DNA of 6,139 bases from contig CAMCUJ010000092.1 in assembly GCA_945878965.1 (NCBI GenBank), forward strand, positions 1-6,139. Reading direction: 5' to 3'. Positions 1 to 6,139 of the stretch are shown here, piece after piece; position 1 is the first letter of the stretch, and each line of letters starts with the position of its first letter. Position numbers and translations under genes: made by a program. Origin of the DNA: an uncultured Clostridia bacterium. GTDB lineage: Bacteria > Bacillota > Clostridia > Monoglobales > Monoglobaceae. Below the pieces are notes generated by a model that had not been told where the DNA came from, made no database searches, and was given only the letters and a program-made list of their open reading frames with translations.

Positions 1-2009
1 TCAAGTGCATATTTTTCTCCTAGAAACTCAAAATACACCGGTCTGTAATTCGCATACTTGAATGAAGCTGTATATTCGTTAATTAATACAGTTTCTTCAT
101 CAGAATTTGAATTATCAATATAATTAGCATTATTAGTGTTAAGCAACAAACCCGAAGATATAATTTGTTTTATTAATGAAATAGTCCGTGTTGAAACTTG
201 ACTGCTTGTATTAAATGTATTATCAAACTCTTTTAATACTACTAAATGATGTGATTTCTTTATATTATCATTCGACCATGCAAGACGTAAATTTCCAATA
301 ACATCCAGAAAATCATTATAAAAGTCTTCTTTTCCCACTGTTTTTGTATATGCATTAGGAATAAAGTCCTGTCCTTCTTTTAAAATAACACTATCTCCAG
401 AAACAAAATATTTGTAATGGCTATCATCTTTATTGGGATTTTGTGGTAAAATATGGTCAATATGTATATCTTTACCTGTCTTAAGTAGCCAATTTAATTT
501 TAAGTAATCAACATCACCATTTGAAGATAAATATTCTAAATATGATAATATTACTTTAACTATCTTTCTGTTTCGATTATAAGTTACAGATGTTCTAATA
601 CCCTTTCTTAAAGTTTCCTCTGTAATAGAATTATTAGTTATATATTTATTAAATATGGAAATAATTTTATCAAAGTTCTTGGATGATAAATCTATTTTAT
701 CATCATAATGAGCTATTTCTTTATATATTTCATTTTGAACATCAACAAATACAGTTAATGTTGTTTTACTCTCACGAGAGCAAACACTTTGAAAGGTCAA
801 AATAAATTTGAAAGCATATTCAACAAGTCTTTCTACTATTTTATCTGACAATTTATTTTTTTCTCTCATTGAAAGTAATTTAAAATACAAAGCCTTATTA
901 TATGTATATTCTCCGATATTATTCATCATCATAAATGCCACTGTTTTTCTTGTTACTCCAGATTTTTCAAGCAAAGAAATGTCTGTAAGCATTTTGTAAT
1001 ATTTAACATTATCTACCATATCATCAATAAGATGTGTCATGGTCTGTTGAATGTTCTGCGAGCCAAAATATTCTGAAAAGCCATTATCAACAAGAGATTT
1101 AAAATTATTTAATTTAATGCTATTTCTGTAATAGGAAATATTTGCTCTTACATAAATTGTGAAATAGTCCATTAAATTATCTTTCGTTTCTATAATGAGC
1201 TGCCCCCATTTCTTAAGATATTCATCATAATCCAACTTATCCATATTCTGAAATATATAACTTTTAAATAAATCAATTTCTTCAAGTGGTTTACCTTTAC
1301 TATTTATTGATTCAAATATACTAAATAGTTTTACTAAATTAGTATGAACTTCTATTGCTATAAATCTTATATTACTTTTTATATAGTCAAAATATTCATA
1401 ATACTCATCTTTATTTTTTAAATTATTTTTTAAATAATTATTTATTAACAATAAATCTGAAAGCAAATTATGTTCGACTTCATCTACAAACGACAATTTA
1501 CTATTAGCATACTCTATAATATCTTTTTTTGAAAAAAGAGTATCAAATAATTCTATCATTATTTCTTTATCTATATTTCCTAATGTCAAAACTCTGTTAT
1601 TTTTTTCTCGTTTTCTATCCACCTTTTTCCATAAATAGTTCTCAATTTCAGTAACACTATCATCATCTGATTGTTCGAGATAAAATTGATTTAATAACAC
1701 CATTAGAATCAATGTTATTGTTGTAATTCTTTGCTGACCATCTACAATATCATATTCAGTATATGAATTTTTAACATTTTTATCAACCTTAATAAAAAGT
1801 GTTCCTGCAAACATAAGCATTTCTTCGTTTGAAATATGTGAAGATTCATTGTATTCTTTGTAAAGACCATACGATTCTGATATATCTTCTAAGAATTGCA
1901 TTACTTCATTTTTTTTCCAACTATAAGGTCTTTGATAAATCGGAATTTCGTATTTTCCCTTAAAAATATTATCAATATTAAATTCTTCTGGATTTAAAAA
2001 GTTGTCCAT
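1..2009 (-). CDS. DUF262-DUF1524 fusion protein (GmrSD-like, putative type IV restriction / anti-phage nuclease), 3' end off window
   Basis: The frame is open from the ATG at 2009 to the left edge (669 full codons, no stop or frameshift), so the C-terminus is missing. The N-terminal part is DUF262 (GmrS-like, ParB/Srx-type fold): IPIYQRPYSW at residues 22-31, the DGQQR motif at 90-94 expected at the nucleotide site, and INSKGKPL at 235-242. A mostly helical middle leads to DUF1524 (GmrD-like, HNH/His-Me-finger nuclease): HIDHILPQ at 516-523, with H519 the likely catalytic base, then GNLRL at 572-576 followed by asparagines N580 and N582. The last visible residues (PVYFEFLGEKY, 657-667) look like the start of a further small C-terminal domain often seen on such proteins. 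In known relatives DUF262 uses nucleotide to control cleavage of modified DNA (GmrSD, BrxU, SspE). The target here cannot be read from sequence. The start is fixed by an AGGAGG site 5 bases upstream. The gene is far more AT-rich than its neighbours, which suggests transfer. Family assignment is firm; the defence role is inferred. Confidence 0.92.
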   Translation of the reverse strand, partial: MDNFLNPEEFNIDNIFKGKYEIPIYQRPYSWKKNEVMQFLEDISESYGLYKEYNESSHISNEEMLMFAGTLFIKVDKNVKNSYTEYDIVDGQQRITTITLILMVLLNQFYLEQSDDDSVTEIENYLWKKVDRKREKNNRVLTLGNIDKEIMIELFDTLFSKKDIIEYANSKLSFVDEVEHNLLSDLLLINNYLKNNLKNKDEYYEYFDYIKSNIRFIAIEVHTNLVKLFSIFESINSKGKPLEEIDLFKSYIFQNMDKLDYDEYLKKWGQLIIETKDNLMDYFTIYVRANISYYRNSIKLNNFKSLVDNGFSEYFGSQNIQQTMTHLIDDMVDNVKYYKMLTDISLLEKSGVTRKTVAFMMMNNIGEYTYNKALYFKLLSMREKNKLSDKIVERLVEYAFKFILTFQSVCSRESKTTLTVFVDVQNEIYKEIAHYDDKIDLSSKNFDKIISIFNKYITNNSITEETLRKGIRTSVTYNRNRKIVKVILSYLEYLSSNGDVDYLKLNWLLKTGKDIHIDHILPQNPNKDDSHYKYFVSGDSVILKEGQDFIPNAYTKTVGKEDFYNDFLDVIGNLRLAWSNDNIKKSHHLVVLKEFDNTFNTSSQVSTRTISLIKQIISSGLLLNTNNANYIDNSNSDEETVLINEYTASFKYANYRPVYFEFLGEKYAL

Positions 2010-2014
2010 ATTCT

Positions 2015-2020
2015 CCTCCT
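2015..2020 (-). promoter_or_regulatory. Ribosome binding site of the DUF262-DUF1524 gene
   Basis: A full AGGAGG (minus strand) lies 5 bases before the ATG at 2009. It decides the start: the next in-frame methionines (residues 37 and 64) fall after the conserved IPIYQRPYSW motif. Confidence 0.85.
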
Positions 2021-2050
2021 TGTATCATCCCATAAAAACCAAGTTAGAAT

Positions 2051-2079
2051 ATTATATCACACTTCACACATCATATCAA
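2051..2079 (-). promoter_or_regulatory. Sigma-A-type promoter of the DUF262-DUF1524 gene
   Basis: On the minus strand a -35 box TTGATA (2074-2079, one mismatch to TTGACA) is followed after exactly 17 bases by a perfect -10 box TATAAT (2051-2056). A TG one base before the -10 box makes it an extended -10. Transcription would start near 2044, leaving a leader of about 35 nt that holds the AGGAGG site. The gene is therefore likely expressed independently of the upstream run, which is closed by the terminator at 2133-2169. No operator palindrome is visible around the boxes. Confidence 0.8.
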
Positions 2080-2132
2080 TTCGCAATACCGACAAAATTT
2101 TACACAAAACAATAGTAAAAACACCGAACTTC

Positions 2133-2169
2133 AAAAAAAACAGCACCCAAGCCATAGCCTGAGCGCTGT
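2133..2169 (-). terminator. Rho-independent terminator of the envelope gene run
   Basis: On the minus strand a 13-bp stem (arms 2157-2169 and 2140-2152, all positions pair, three as G-U) with a four-base TATG loop is followed directly by eight T's (2133-2140). It lies about 50 bases after the stop of the dipeptidase remnant, so it probably was that gene's original terminator. It isolates the DUF262-DUF1524 gene from read-through. Confidence 0.85.
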
Positions 2170-2217
2170 CTTGGCAGCGTATATTAATCATAAATGTTAA
2201 AATACGTCGTTGTCCTC

Positions 2218-2544
2218 TTATTTTACATCACTGCCAACAGATTCTGCGCTTACGTTAAATTCAAAGTATGTATCCGGATACGGCTCGTTTTCAAGCGTAA
2301 AATGCCACCACTCCGTATCAAGCGGTTTAAAGCCGTGACGTATCATAGCCTCGCGCAGTATATTTCTGTTGGCAAGCTGCTCCTCAGTAAGCCCCTCCGT
2401 ATAGTCCGGATGCGAAAGCTCACCGAAATAGTCGAATGTTCCGCCCATGTCAAGCTCCTTGCCCGTCTGCATATTTCTGTTTGTGTCATAATCATAAAAC
2501 ACGGACGAGGGCGAAGTCCGCAACTGACTTCGCCCTGCCGCCAT
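2218..2544 (-). pseudogene. C-terminal remnant of a VanX/DdpX-type D-Ala-D-Ala dipeptidase (peptidase M15D)
   Basis: The frame encodes at most 108 residues, about half the usual length of roughly 200. From about residue 15 it matches the C-terminal half of VanX-type dipeptidases: TGKELDMGG (27-35), FDYFGELSHPDY (37-48), the LTEEQLANR segment (52-60) and EWWHF (78-82). EWWHF carries the catalytic Glu (E78) and one zinc-ligand His (H81). The N-terminal half is absent, including the conserved Arg and the SxHxxGxAxD motif that supplies the other two zinc ligands, so no activity is expected. The first 14 or so codons run through an inverted repeat and do not resemble the family. The nominal ATG has no Shine-Dalgarno site. 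The intact family cleaves D-Ala-D-Ala, either in VanX-type glycopeptide resistance or for nutrition. Nothing else in the window points to a van cluster. The C-terminus is intact and is followed by a terminator. Identity is strong; the pseudogene call rests on the missing half. Confidence 0.82.
2508..2536. repeat. 11-bp perfect inverted repeat at the dipeptidase break point
   Basis: Arms AGGGCGAAGTC (2508-2518) and GACTTCGCCCT (2526-2536) are perfect reverse complements around a 7-base spacer. The repeat lies 24 bases after the DUF975 stop and just where dipeptidase similarity begins. It is GC-rich against its surroundings. No T-run follows on either strand, so it is a poor intrinsic terminator. 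It may be a transposon or repeat-element footprint, a hairpin that protects the DUF975 mRNA 3' end, or a scar of the deletion that removed the dipeptidase N-terminus. The inverted repeat is directly visible; its role is not. Confidence 0.75.
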
Positions 2545-2559
2545 TGACCGATTATATTT

Positions 2560-3246
2560 TTACTTAAGCGCCTCATAAAGTGCCGCGTCTGTAAGCTGCT
2601 TATATGGCTCTACATAGAAAACACTTACTACACCAAATGTAATTGAGCCAAGGAGATACCAAAGAATAAAGCTTAAATCAAGCACGAACACTCTCCACTT
2701 ATTACCCTTCATCATTGCCTTGCTCTTATCAAACGCTTCCTTCTTGTCAATATCCGGATTATCCGCAAGAATATACGGAATCATACGGTATTGATAGGAT
2801 TTTACAATACCCGGTATAATGAACAGACAGCTCCAGAGTATTAAGTACAAATCCACAAAAAACAATGTCTTGATGTTTCTCTTATAAGCGCAGTCAAATC
2901 CGTGACCGAGGTCTGACACATTTCCTTTGTCATTTACCGCGTTAATCTTGAATCGGTTTATTCCAACTAACAAAGGATTTACTATCAGCACGTTGACAAG
3001 AATTACAAAGGCAAGCGCCGCTATAATTATAAGTAAAGCTACCAATACTACTGCCGCAGCAGCGCCGACCGAAATATTACCCGAAGTCATATTCTGCACA
3101 TATTCCGAATTTGTCGCCGAATAGCCTGCTCCGCATGCGCCTCCGCCTATAAGTGCCGTAAATACTGCCGTAACAAGTACTGATTTCCAATAGTTACGCT
3201 TAAGTGCAACTTTCCCCTGTTCCTTTAATTCCTTCCTTTTCCACAT
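2560..3246 (-). CDS. DUF975 family integral membrane protein
   Basis: A complete protein of 228 residues, normal for the family. The N-terminus is basic and cytoplasmic-looking (ELKEQGKVALKRNYWKS, 6-22), which is the conserved DUF975 opening. Hydrophobic segments follow at about 20-38, 60-92 (long, possibly two spans), 125-147 and 186-210. Family signatures are IIPGIVKSYQY (143-153), ILADNPDI (159-166), the SKAMMKGNKWRVF stretch (175-187) and the C-terminal EPYKQLTDAALYEAL (213-227). The conserved Asn-Pro, Met-Met-Lys-Gly and Pro-Tyr residues are all present. The family is widespread in Firmicutes and has no established biochemical function. It sits in the plasma membrane here, between a secreted SLH protein and a dipeptidase remnant, which fits an envelope role but does not prove one. 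The start is supported by an AAAGGAG site. Family assignment is confident; function is unknown. Confidence 0.92.
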   Translation of the reverse strand: MWKRKELKEQGKVALKRNYWKSVLVTAVFTALIGGGACGAGYSATNSEYVQNMTSGNISVGAAAAVVLVALLIIIAALAFVILVNVLIVNPLLVGINRFKINAVNDKGNVSDLGHGFDCAYKRNIKTLFFVDLYLILWSCLFIIPGIVKSYQYRMIPYILADNPDIDKKEAFDKSKAMMKGNKWRVFVLDLSFILWYLLGSITFGVVSVFYVEPYKQLTDAALYEALK

Positions 3247-3256
3247 AATAAGTGTA

Positions 3257-3263
3257 CTCCTTT
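3257..3263 (-). promoter_or_regulatory. Ribosome binding site of the DUF975 gene
   Basis: AAAGGAG on the minus strand lies 10 bases before the ATG at 3246. The spacing is slightly long but workable. No better start lies nearby, and the protein begins with the conserved family N-terminus. Confidence 0.7.
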
Positions 3264-3283
3264 AAAATAAATTTGTTTATAAT

Positions 3284-3305
3284 TTAAAACCCCAAAAGGT
3301 TTTAA
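3284..3305 (-). other. AT-rich hairpin between the SLH and DUF975 genes (weak terminator or attenuator candidate)
   Basis: Perfect 8-bp arms TTAAAACC and GGTTTTAA surround a 6-base loop in the 70-base gap. On the minus strand the second arm is followed by AT-rich but not T-only sequence, so termination would be weak. A TATAAT (3305-3310) touches the hairpin on its upstream side, but no convincing -35 box lies 16-18 bases before it. Either a partial transcription stop between the genes or a hairpin at the 5' end of a DUF975 transcript is possible. Confidence 0.4.
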
Positions 3306-3316
3306 TTATATGATTT

Positions 3317-4006
3317 TTATTCTTCCGTTACTTCCCTGTCGCCTCTGCGGTTTAGTGACGATGTCACATAATTATACAAAAGCTCTGCTGTTTCAGCTCT
3401 TGTAACCTTATGCTGCGGCTCAATGAAAGGTCCTTCACCTTTAATCACATCAAAGCCAATTCCCCACTGTATTGCGGTAATTGCATACTTTGATATGTCG
3501 TCATAATCCTCGTAGGAAAGAATGTTTGTTTCCTCTCCTTCGTGAATATCTTCATTTGCGTATTCTGCAAAACGGTAAAGTATTGTTACAGCCTGTTCCT
3601 TTGTCAGAATATCGTTCGGAGCAAACAGCTCATCGCTGTAGCCGGAAACAATTCCATTCTGCCATGCCCAGCATACTGACGGGCCGTAATAATCGTCCGG
3701 GAATACGTCCATAAAGCCTGTTTCCGCTACCGGTTCCTCCGGCGCGCCCTCATCTCCGTAAAGGTTTACATAAGTTCTTCCCAAAAGTGTTACAAACATT
3801 CCTCTTGTAAGCTGCACCTCAGGAGAAAATTCAGTGTCAGAGGTACCGCAGAATATACCTGTATCACAGGTATATTCTATTGCGTCATAATACGGAGAAG
3901 TTGCGTTGACATCAGTAAATCTATCAGCCGCGTTTTCCGCAAAAACAGGTATTGCAGACAGCGCCATAGCGCCTGCCAGTATTAGAGCTAAAAATTTCTT
4001 TAACAT
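3317..4006 (-). CDS. Secreted three-repeat S-layer homology (SLH) domain protein
   Basis: A complete protein of 229 residues. It starts with a signal peptide: lysines at 3-4, a hydrophobic core, and a likely cleavage after VFA at 21-23. Three SLH repeats fill nearly all the rest: about 28-80 (FTDV opening, LTRGMF at 66-71), 97-148 (FMDV opening, LTKEQAV at 134-140) and 163-215 (VTRAETAELL at 201-210). Each keeps the LTR/LTK-type motif; a set of three repeats forms the usual trimer-like unit that binds pyruvylated secondary wall polysaccharide. No catalytic or other effector domain follows, only a short charged tail (RRGDREVTEE, 220-229). Cysteines at 47, 53 and 112 are unusual for an exported Gram-positive protein. 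It is probably co-transcribed with the M13 peptidase, whose stop lies 21 bases upstream, and may help keep peptidase or S-layer material on the wall. That partnership is inferred. The domain call is firm. Confidence 0.93.
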   Translation of the reverse strand: MLKKFLALILAGAMALSAIPVFAENAADRFTDVNATSPYYDAIEYTCDTGIFCGTSDTEFSPEVQLTRGMFVTLLGRTYVNLYGDEGAPEEPVAETGFMDVFPDDYYGPSVCWAWQNGIVSGYSDELFAPNDILTKEQAVTILYRFAEYANEDIHEGEETNILSYEDYDDISKYAITAIQWGIGFDVIKGEGPFIEPQHKVTRAETAELLYNYVTSSLNRRGDREVTEE

Positions 4007-4014
4007 AATAAATC

Positions 4015-4020
4015 CCTCCC
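4015..4020 (-). promoter_or_regulatory. Ribosome binding site of the SLH gene
   Basis: GGGAGG on the minus strand lies 8 bases before the ATG at 4006, within the 21-base gap after the peptidase stop. There is no room for a promoter in that gap, so translation from a shared transcript is likely. Confidence 0.75.
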
Positions 4021-4027
4021 AAAAATT

Positions 4028-6139
4028 TTACCAAAGCTTAAGTCTGTCTTCCGGAGCAACGTACATTGCGTCACCCTCTTTTACGTCATACAGCTCATAG
4101 AACTGATCAAGAGATGCTACAGTAGCGTCCACACGCACATTATTCGACGAATGTTCATCGTTCATTAAATTAGAATTTGTTACATATTTTTCAGTTCCAA
4201 GACGCGCCCATACTCTTGCGTATGACTCCAATGCTTCCTTCTGTGCTTCCTTGTCGTCGCCGATAATATCCATTACGCACTGCATTCCGGCAAAATCAGC
4301 CATATTCTCTCCTATTGTAAGCTCACTGTCCTGAACAACATTATCTATAACCTCGAATTTGCTGTAGTATTCAATGAATTTTTGCTGTTTTTCCTTAAAC
4401 TTTGCCGCATCCTCATCTGTCCACCAGTTTCTCTGGCGTCCTATTTCATCATACTGCGAACCGTTTTTATCAAAAGCATGACCTATTTCATGACCGATTA
4501 CAGCGCCTATTGCGCCAAGATTTGCGGCGCGGCTTGCATCCTTATCATAGAATGGTTTGTTCAGTATGCCTGCCAAAATATTCATACTGTTTGTCACCGG
4601 GACATATAACGCATTAATTATGTCCGGAGACATAAACATCAGCTCACGCAAAAATTGCTTATCACTGCACATTTTTATATCGGTATCCATATTATGTCTG
4701 TTTATTCTCACCTGATTGTTGAAATATGTGCCGCCCTCCGACGGTGAAACGATTGTAGGATAGTCATAATTGTCCGGATAGCCTATAACAGCCACCATGT
4801 TGGTGATCTTTTTGATTGCATTCTCTCTCGTTTCTTCCGACAGCCATTCGCAGCTTCCAAGACGCTTCTCGTAAGCCTCCCAGAAATCACTTACCATGTC
4901 TGCTATATCATAGGATATTTCATCGTCGTAGTAATAATCACAGTATATCATGCCTATATCATATGCCAGTGAATTTTTCAGAATAGTAAGATTTTTCTCG
5001 CTGAGAATAGAGTCGTCCGTTTCAATTCCCATATCCTCCGCAATCGGCTCTGCCGTTTCTTCGTTCGCTGTTTCTTCGCCGTCCCATTCGCCGTCCATCA
5101 TGATTATGTATACCATTCCGCCAAGGTTTTCAAGCGCCTTTTTTTCATCATTCATATATGCACCAAGAGTTGTGCCAAGCTTGATTAAAGCATTTATTTT
5201 CAGCGCCTGAAAATTACTGTCCTTAAATACCTTGTCAGCCTCTTTCATAACAGTATCATATGGGAAAATAATTTTATCTCCCTCTGTTTTAAAGCCTGCA
5301 CCTGAAAGAATTTCTGAAGGCTTTATACCCTTAACAGCCTTGTCAGCCTCTTGCGCGTCATAAATTTTCTGTGTTGTTTCCTTTTCCTGTAAGGTTTCGG
5401 GATCAATCTCCGGATGCTCCTTCAAAAGCTTCTCCAAATCTTTCTCGGCGTCCTCCGCAGTATATGAAGGGTCAAGCATCTGTTTTAACTGAATTCCCAT
5501 TGCAAAAGCCTGAATATAATTCGTTTCCTTGCCGGCTGTTTCCTGTATGGACACTGCTGTTTCGATGTCCTTATCCGTCACTTCAACTCCGCAAGCTGTC
5601 ATGTAGTTTTTAATCAGCTTTTTATATGTGCCGCTTAAATTTTTCTTTGTGGACTGCTTATATGCAATCATAGCGCCGTAGCCTGTTTCGGCCATTGATA
5701 TTGACGGATACGTCAGATTTGATTCTCCGTCAAGAGCGCATGAAAGGTCAAATAGAGGATTTATGCCGGTATCCAAGCATATTTCATTTGATTCCTCTAT
5801 AAGCTCGCTCACGCTTTTTGCATTAATAATCCTGTTTCTCAGTTCTCCTAAAAGCACCTTGTCATCATCTGTAAGGTCTGTCGACTCATGTATGCAAAGA
5901 AGCATATCGTGTACTCGCTGCTCAGCGCTGCCCTGTTCGTATGTAAGTTCATCATTCATCAGCTTTTCAAGGATTTCATCCTCATCGTTACTTATCTGAT
6001 TTGCAATGTCACCAAACGTTGACCATGCGTCAGTTGATGAAATAATCGCGCCGTGCTTTGCGTCAATGGTATTTATTGATGTAAGCTCTGCATTGCGGAA
6101 TGCCTTGTTGTTCACATAGCCGTAAAAGCTCTCGCCCGG
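4028..6139 (-). CDS. M13 family zinc metallopeptidase (neprilysin/PepO-like), 5' end off window
   Basis: The frame is open to the right edge, giving 703 visible residues. The first visible ones include FYGYVN, the conserved M13 opening, so the true start with any signal peptide lies outside and the GTG at 6115 is not the start. Numbering from the edge, the zinc site is HEIGH at 550-554 (catalytic E551), with the third ligand E611 in GENMAD (610-615). The upstream substrate-binding motif (NALYVPVTNS, then AGIL) is present. The C-terminus is canonical: DEH with the transition-state-type His, an Arg in NNVRVD, then FYELYDV, GDAMYVAPEDR and a final Trp. WLSEETRENA followed by IGYPDN is also typical. 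M13 enzymes cleave peptides, and bacterial ones are often exported. Two charged stretches look like extras: about 44 residues (5342-5473) and a 28-residue acidic linker (5012-5095) with 13 Asp/Glu and no Lys/Arg. It probably leads an operon with the SLH gene. Family and active site are certain; substrate unknown. Confidence 0.96.
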   Translation of the reverse strand, partial: PGESFYGYVNNKAFRNAELTSINTIDAKHGAIISSTDAWSTFGDIANQISNDEDEILEKLMNDELTYEQGSAEQRVHDMLLCIHESTDLTDDDKVLLGELRNRIINAKSVSELIEESNEICLDTGINPLFDLSCALDGESNLTYPSISMAETGYGAMIAYKQSTKKNLSGTYKKLIKNYMTACGVEVTDKDIETAVSIQETAGKETNYIQAFAMGIQLKQMLDPSYTAEDAEKDLEKLLKEHPEIDPETLQEKETTQKIYDAQEADKAVKGIKPSEILSGAGFKTEGDKIIFPYDTVMKEADKVFKDSNFQALKINALIKLGTTLGAYMNDEKKALENLGGMVYIIMMDGEWDGEETANEETAEPIAEDMGIETDDSILSEKNLTILKNSLAYDIGMIYCDYYYDDEISYDIADMVSDFWEAYEKRLGSCEWLSEETRENAIKKITNMVAVIGYPDNYDYPTIVSPSEGGTYFNNQVRINRHNMDTDIKMCSDKQFLRELMFMSPDIINALYVPVTNSMNILAGILNKPFYDKDASRAANLGAIGAVIGHEIGHAFDKNGSQYDEIGRQRNWWTDEDAAKFKEKQQKFIEYYSKFEVIDNVVQDSELTIGENMADFAGMQCVMDIIGDDKEAQKEALESYARVWARLGTEKYVTNSNLMNDEHSSNNVRVDATVASLDQFYELYDVKEGDAMYVAPEDRLKLW

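Noticed and set aside
808..999. 63-codon plus-strand open frame with a hydrophobic stretch
   Set aside because: It is antisense inside the AT-rich DUF262-DUF1524 gene, has no ribosome binding site, and its hydrophobicity follows from AT-rich codons.
2025..2033. Two-codon mini-frame (ATG GGA TGA) in the leader of the DUF262-DUF1524 gene, as a possible leader peptide
   Set aside because: It has no Shine-Dalgarno site and lies too close to the main site; short ATG-stop pairs are expected by chance in AT-rich leaders.
2194..2547. 117-codon plus-strand open frame
   Set aside because: It is exactly antisense to the dipeptidase remnant, whose protein is clearly recognisable. The plus-strand product has no family resemblance and looks like a shadow frame.
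2551..2556. TATAAT on the minus strand just before the dipeptidase remnant, as a promoter
   Set aside because: The hexamer 17 bases upstream is TTTATG, a poor -35 box, and the frame that follows has no ribosome binding site. It probably arises by chance at the AT-rich end of the DUF975 gene.
2343..2576. Alternative minus-strand frame overlapping the dipeptidase remnant and the end of DUF975
   Set aside because: Its product has no recognisable motif, and the VanX-type residues are in the other frame. It does not recover the missing N-terminal half through a frameshift.
6113..6115. GTG as the start codon of the M13 peptidase
   Set aside because: The frame continues upstream to the window edge and those codons give FYGYVN, the conserved N-terminal M13 motif. 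No Shine-Dalgarno site precedes the GTG. The gene is simply cut by the window.

Overview
The window looks like a chromosomal piece from a Gram-positive anaerobe of the Clostridia (Firmicutes/Bacillota). The signs are strong AGGAGG-type ribosome binding sites, an S-layer-homology (SLH) protein, a DUF975 membrane protein and an M13 peptidase of the Firmicutes kind. No species can be named. Every gene that can be supported is on the minus strand, so the window is described here from right to left, in the direction of transcription.

Right part (6139 to about 2133): a run of genes of moderate base composition. An M13 (neprilysin/PepO-like) zinc metallopeptidase enters from the right edge without its N-terminus. 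Twenty-one bases after its stop begins a small secreted protein made almost only of three SLH repeats. About 70 bases further on is a complete DUF975 integral membrane protein. After that comes a remnant of a VanX/DdpX-type D-Ala-D-Ala dipeptidase. Only its C-terminal half is left, and an 11-bp inverted repeat sits where the missing half should join. A strong rho-independent terminator (2133-2169) closes the run. The theme is the cell envelope: an exported peptidase, a wall-binding protein, a membrane protein and a degraded peptidoglycan-precursor enzyme.

Left part (about 2130 to 1): one long, very AT-rich gene, read without interruption for 669 codons and running off the left edge. It encodes a fused DUF262-DUF1524 (GmrS-GmrD-like) protein, the architecture of type IV restriction enzymes and of anti-phage nucleases such as BrxU and SspE. 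It has its own near-consensus promoter (TTGATA, 17 bp, TATAAT) and an AGGAGG site, and it starts just beyond the terminator of the envelope run. Its composition and position suggest a horizontally acquired defence gene.

No tRNA, rRNA, CRISPR array, insertion sequence or riboswitch was recognised. The main points for a second look are the defence-type gene, the sharp composition boundary at the terminator, and the dipeptidase remnant with its palindromic junction.
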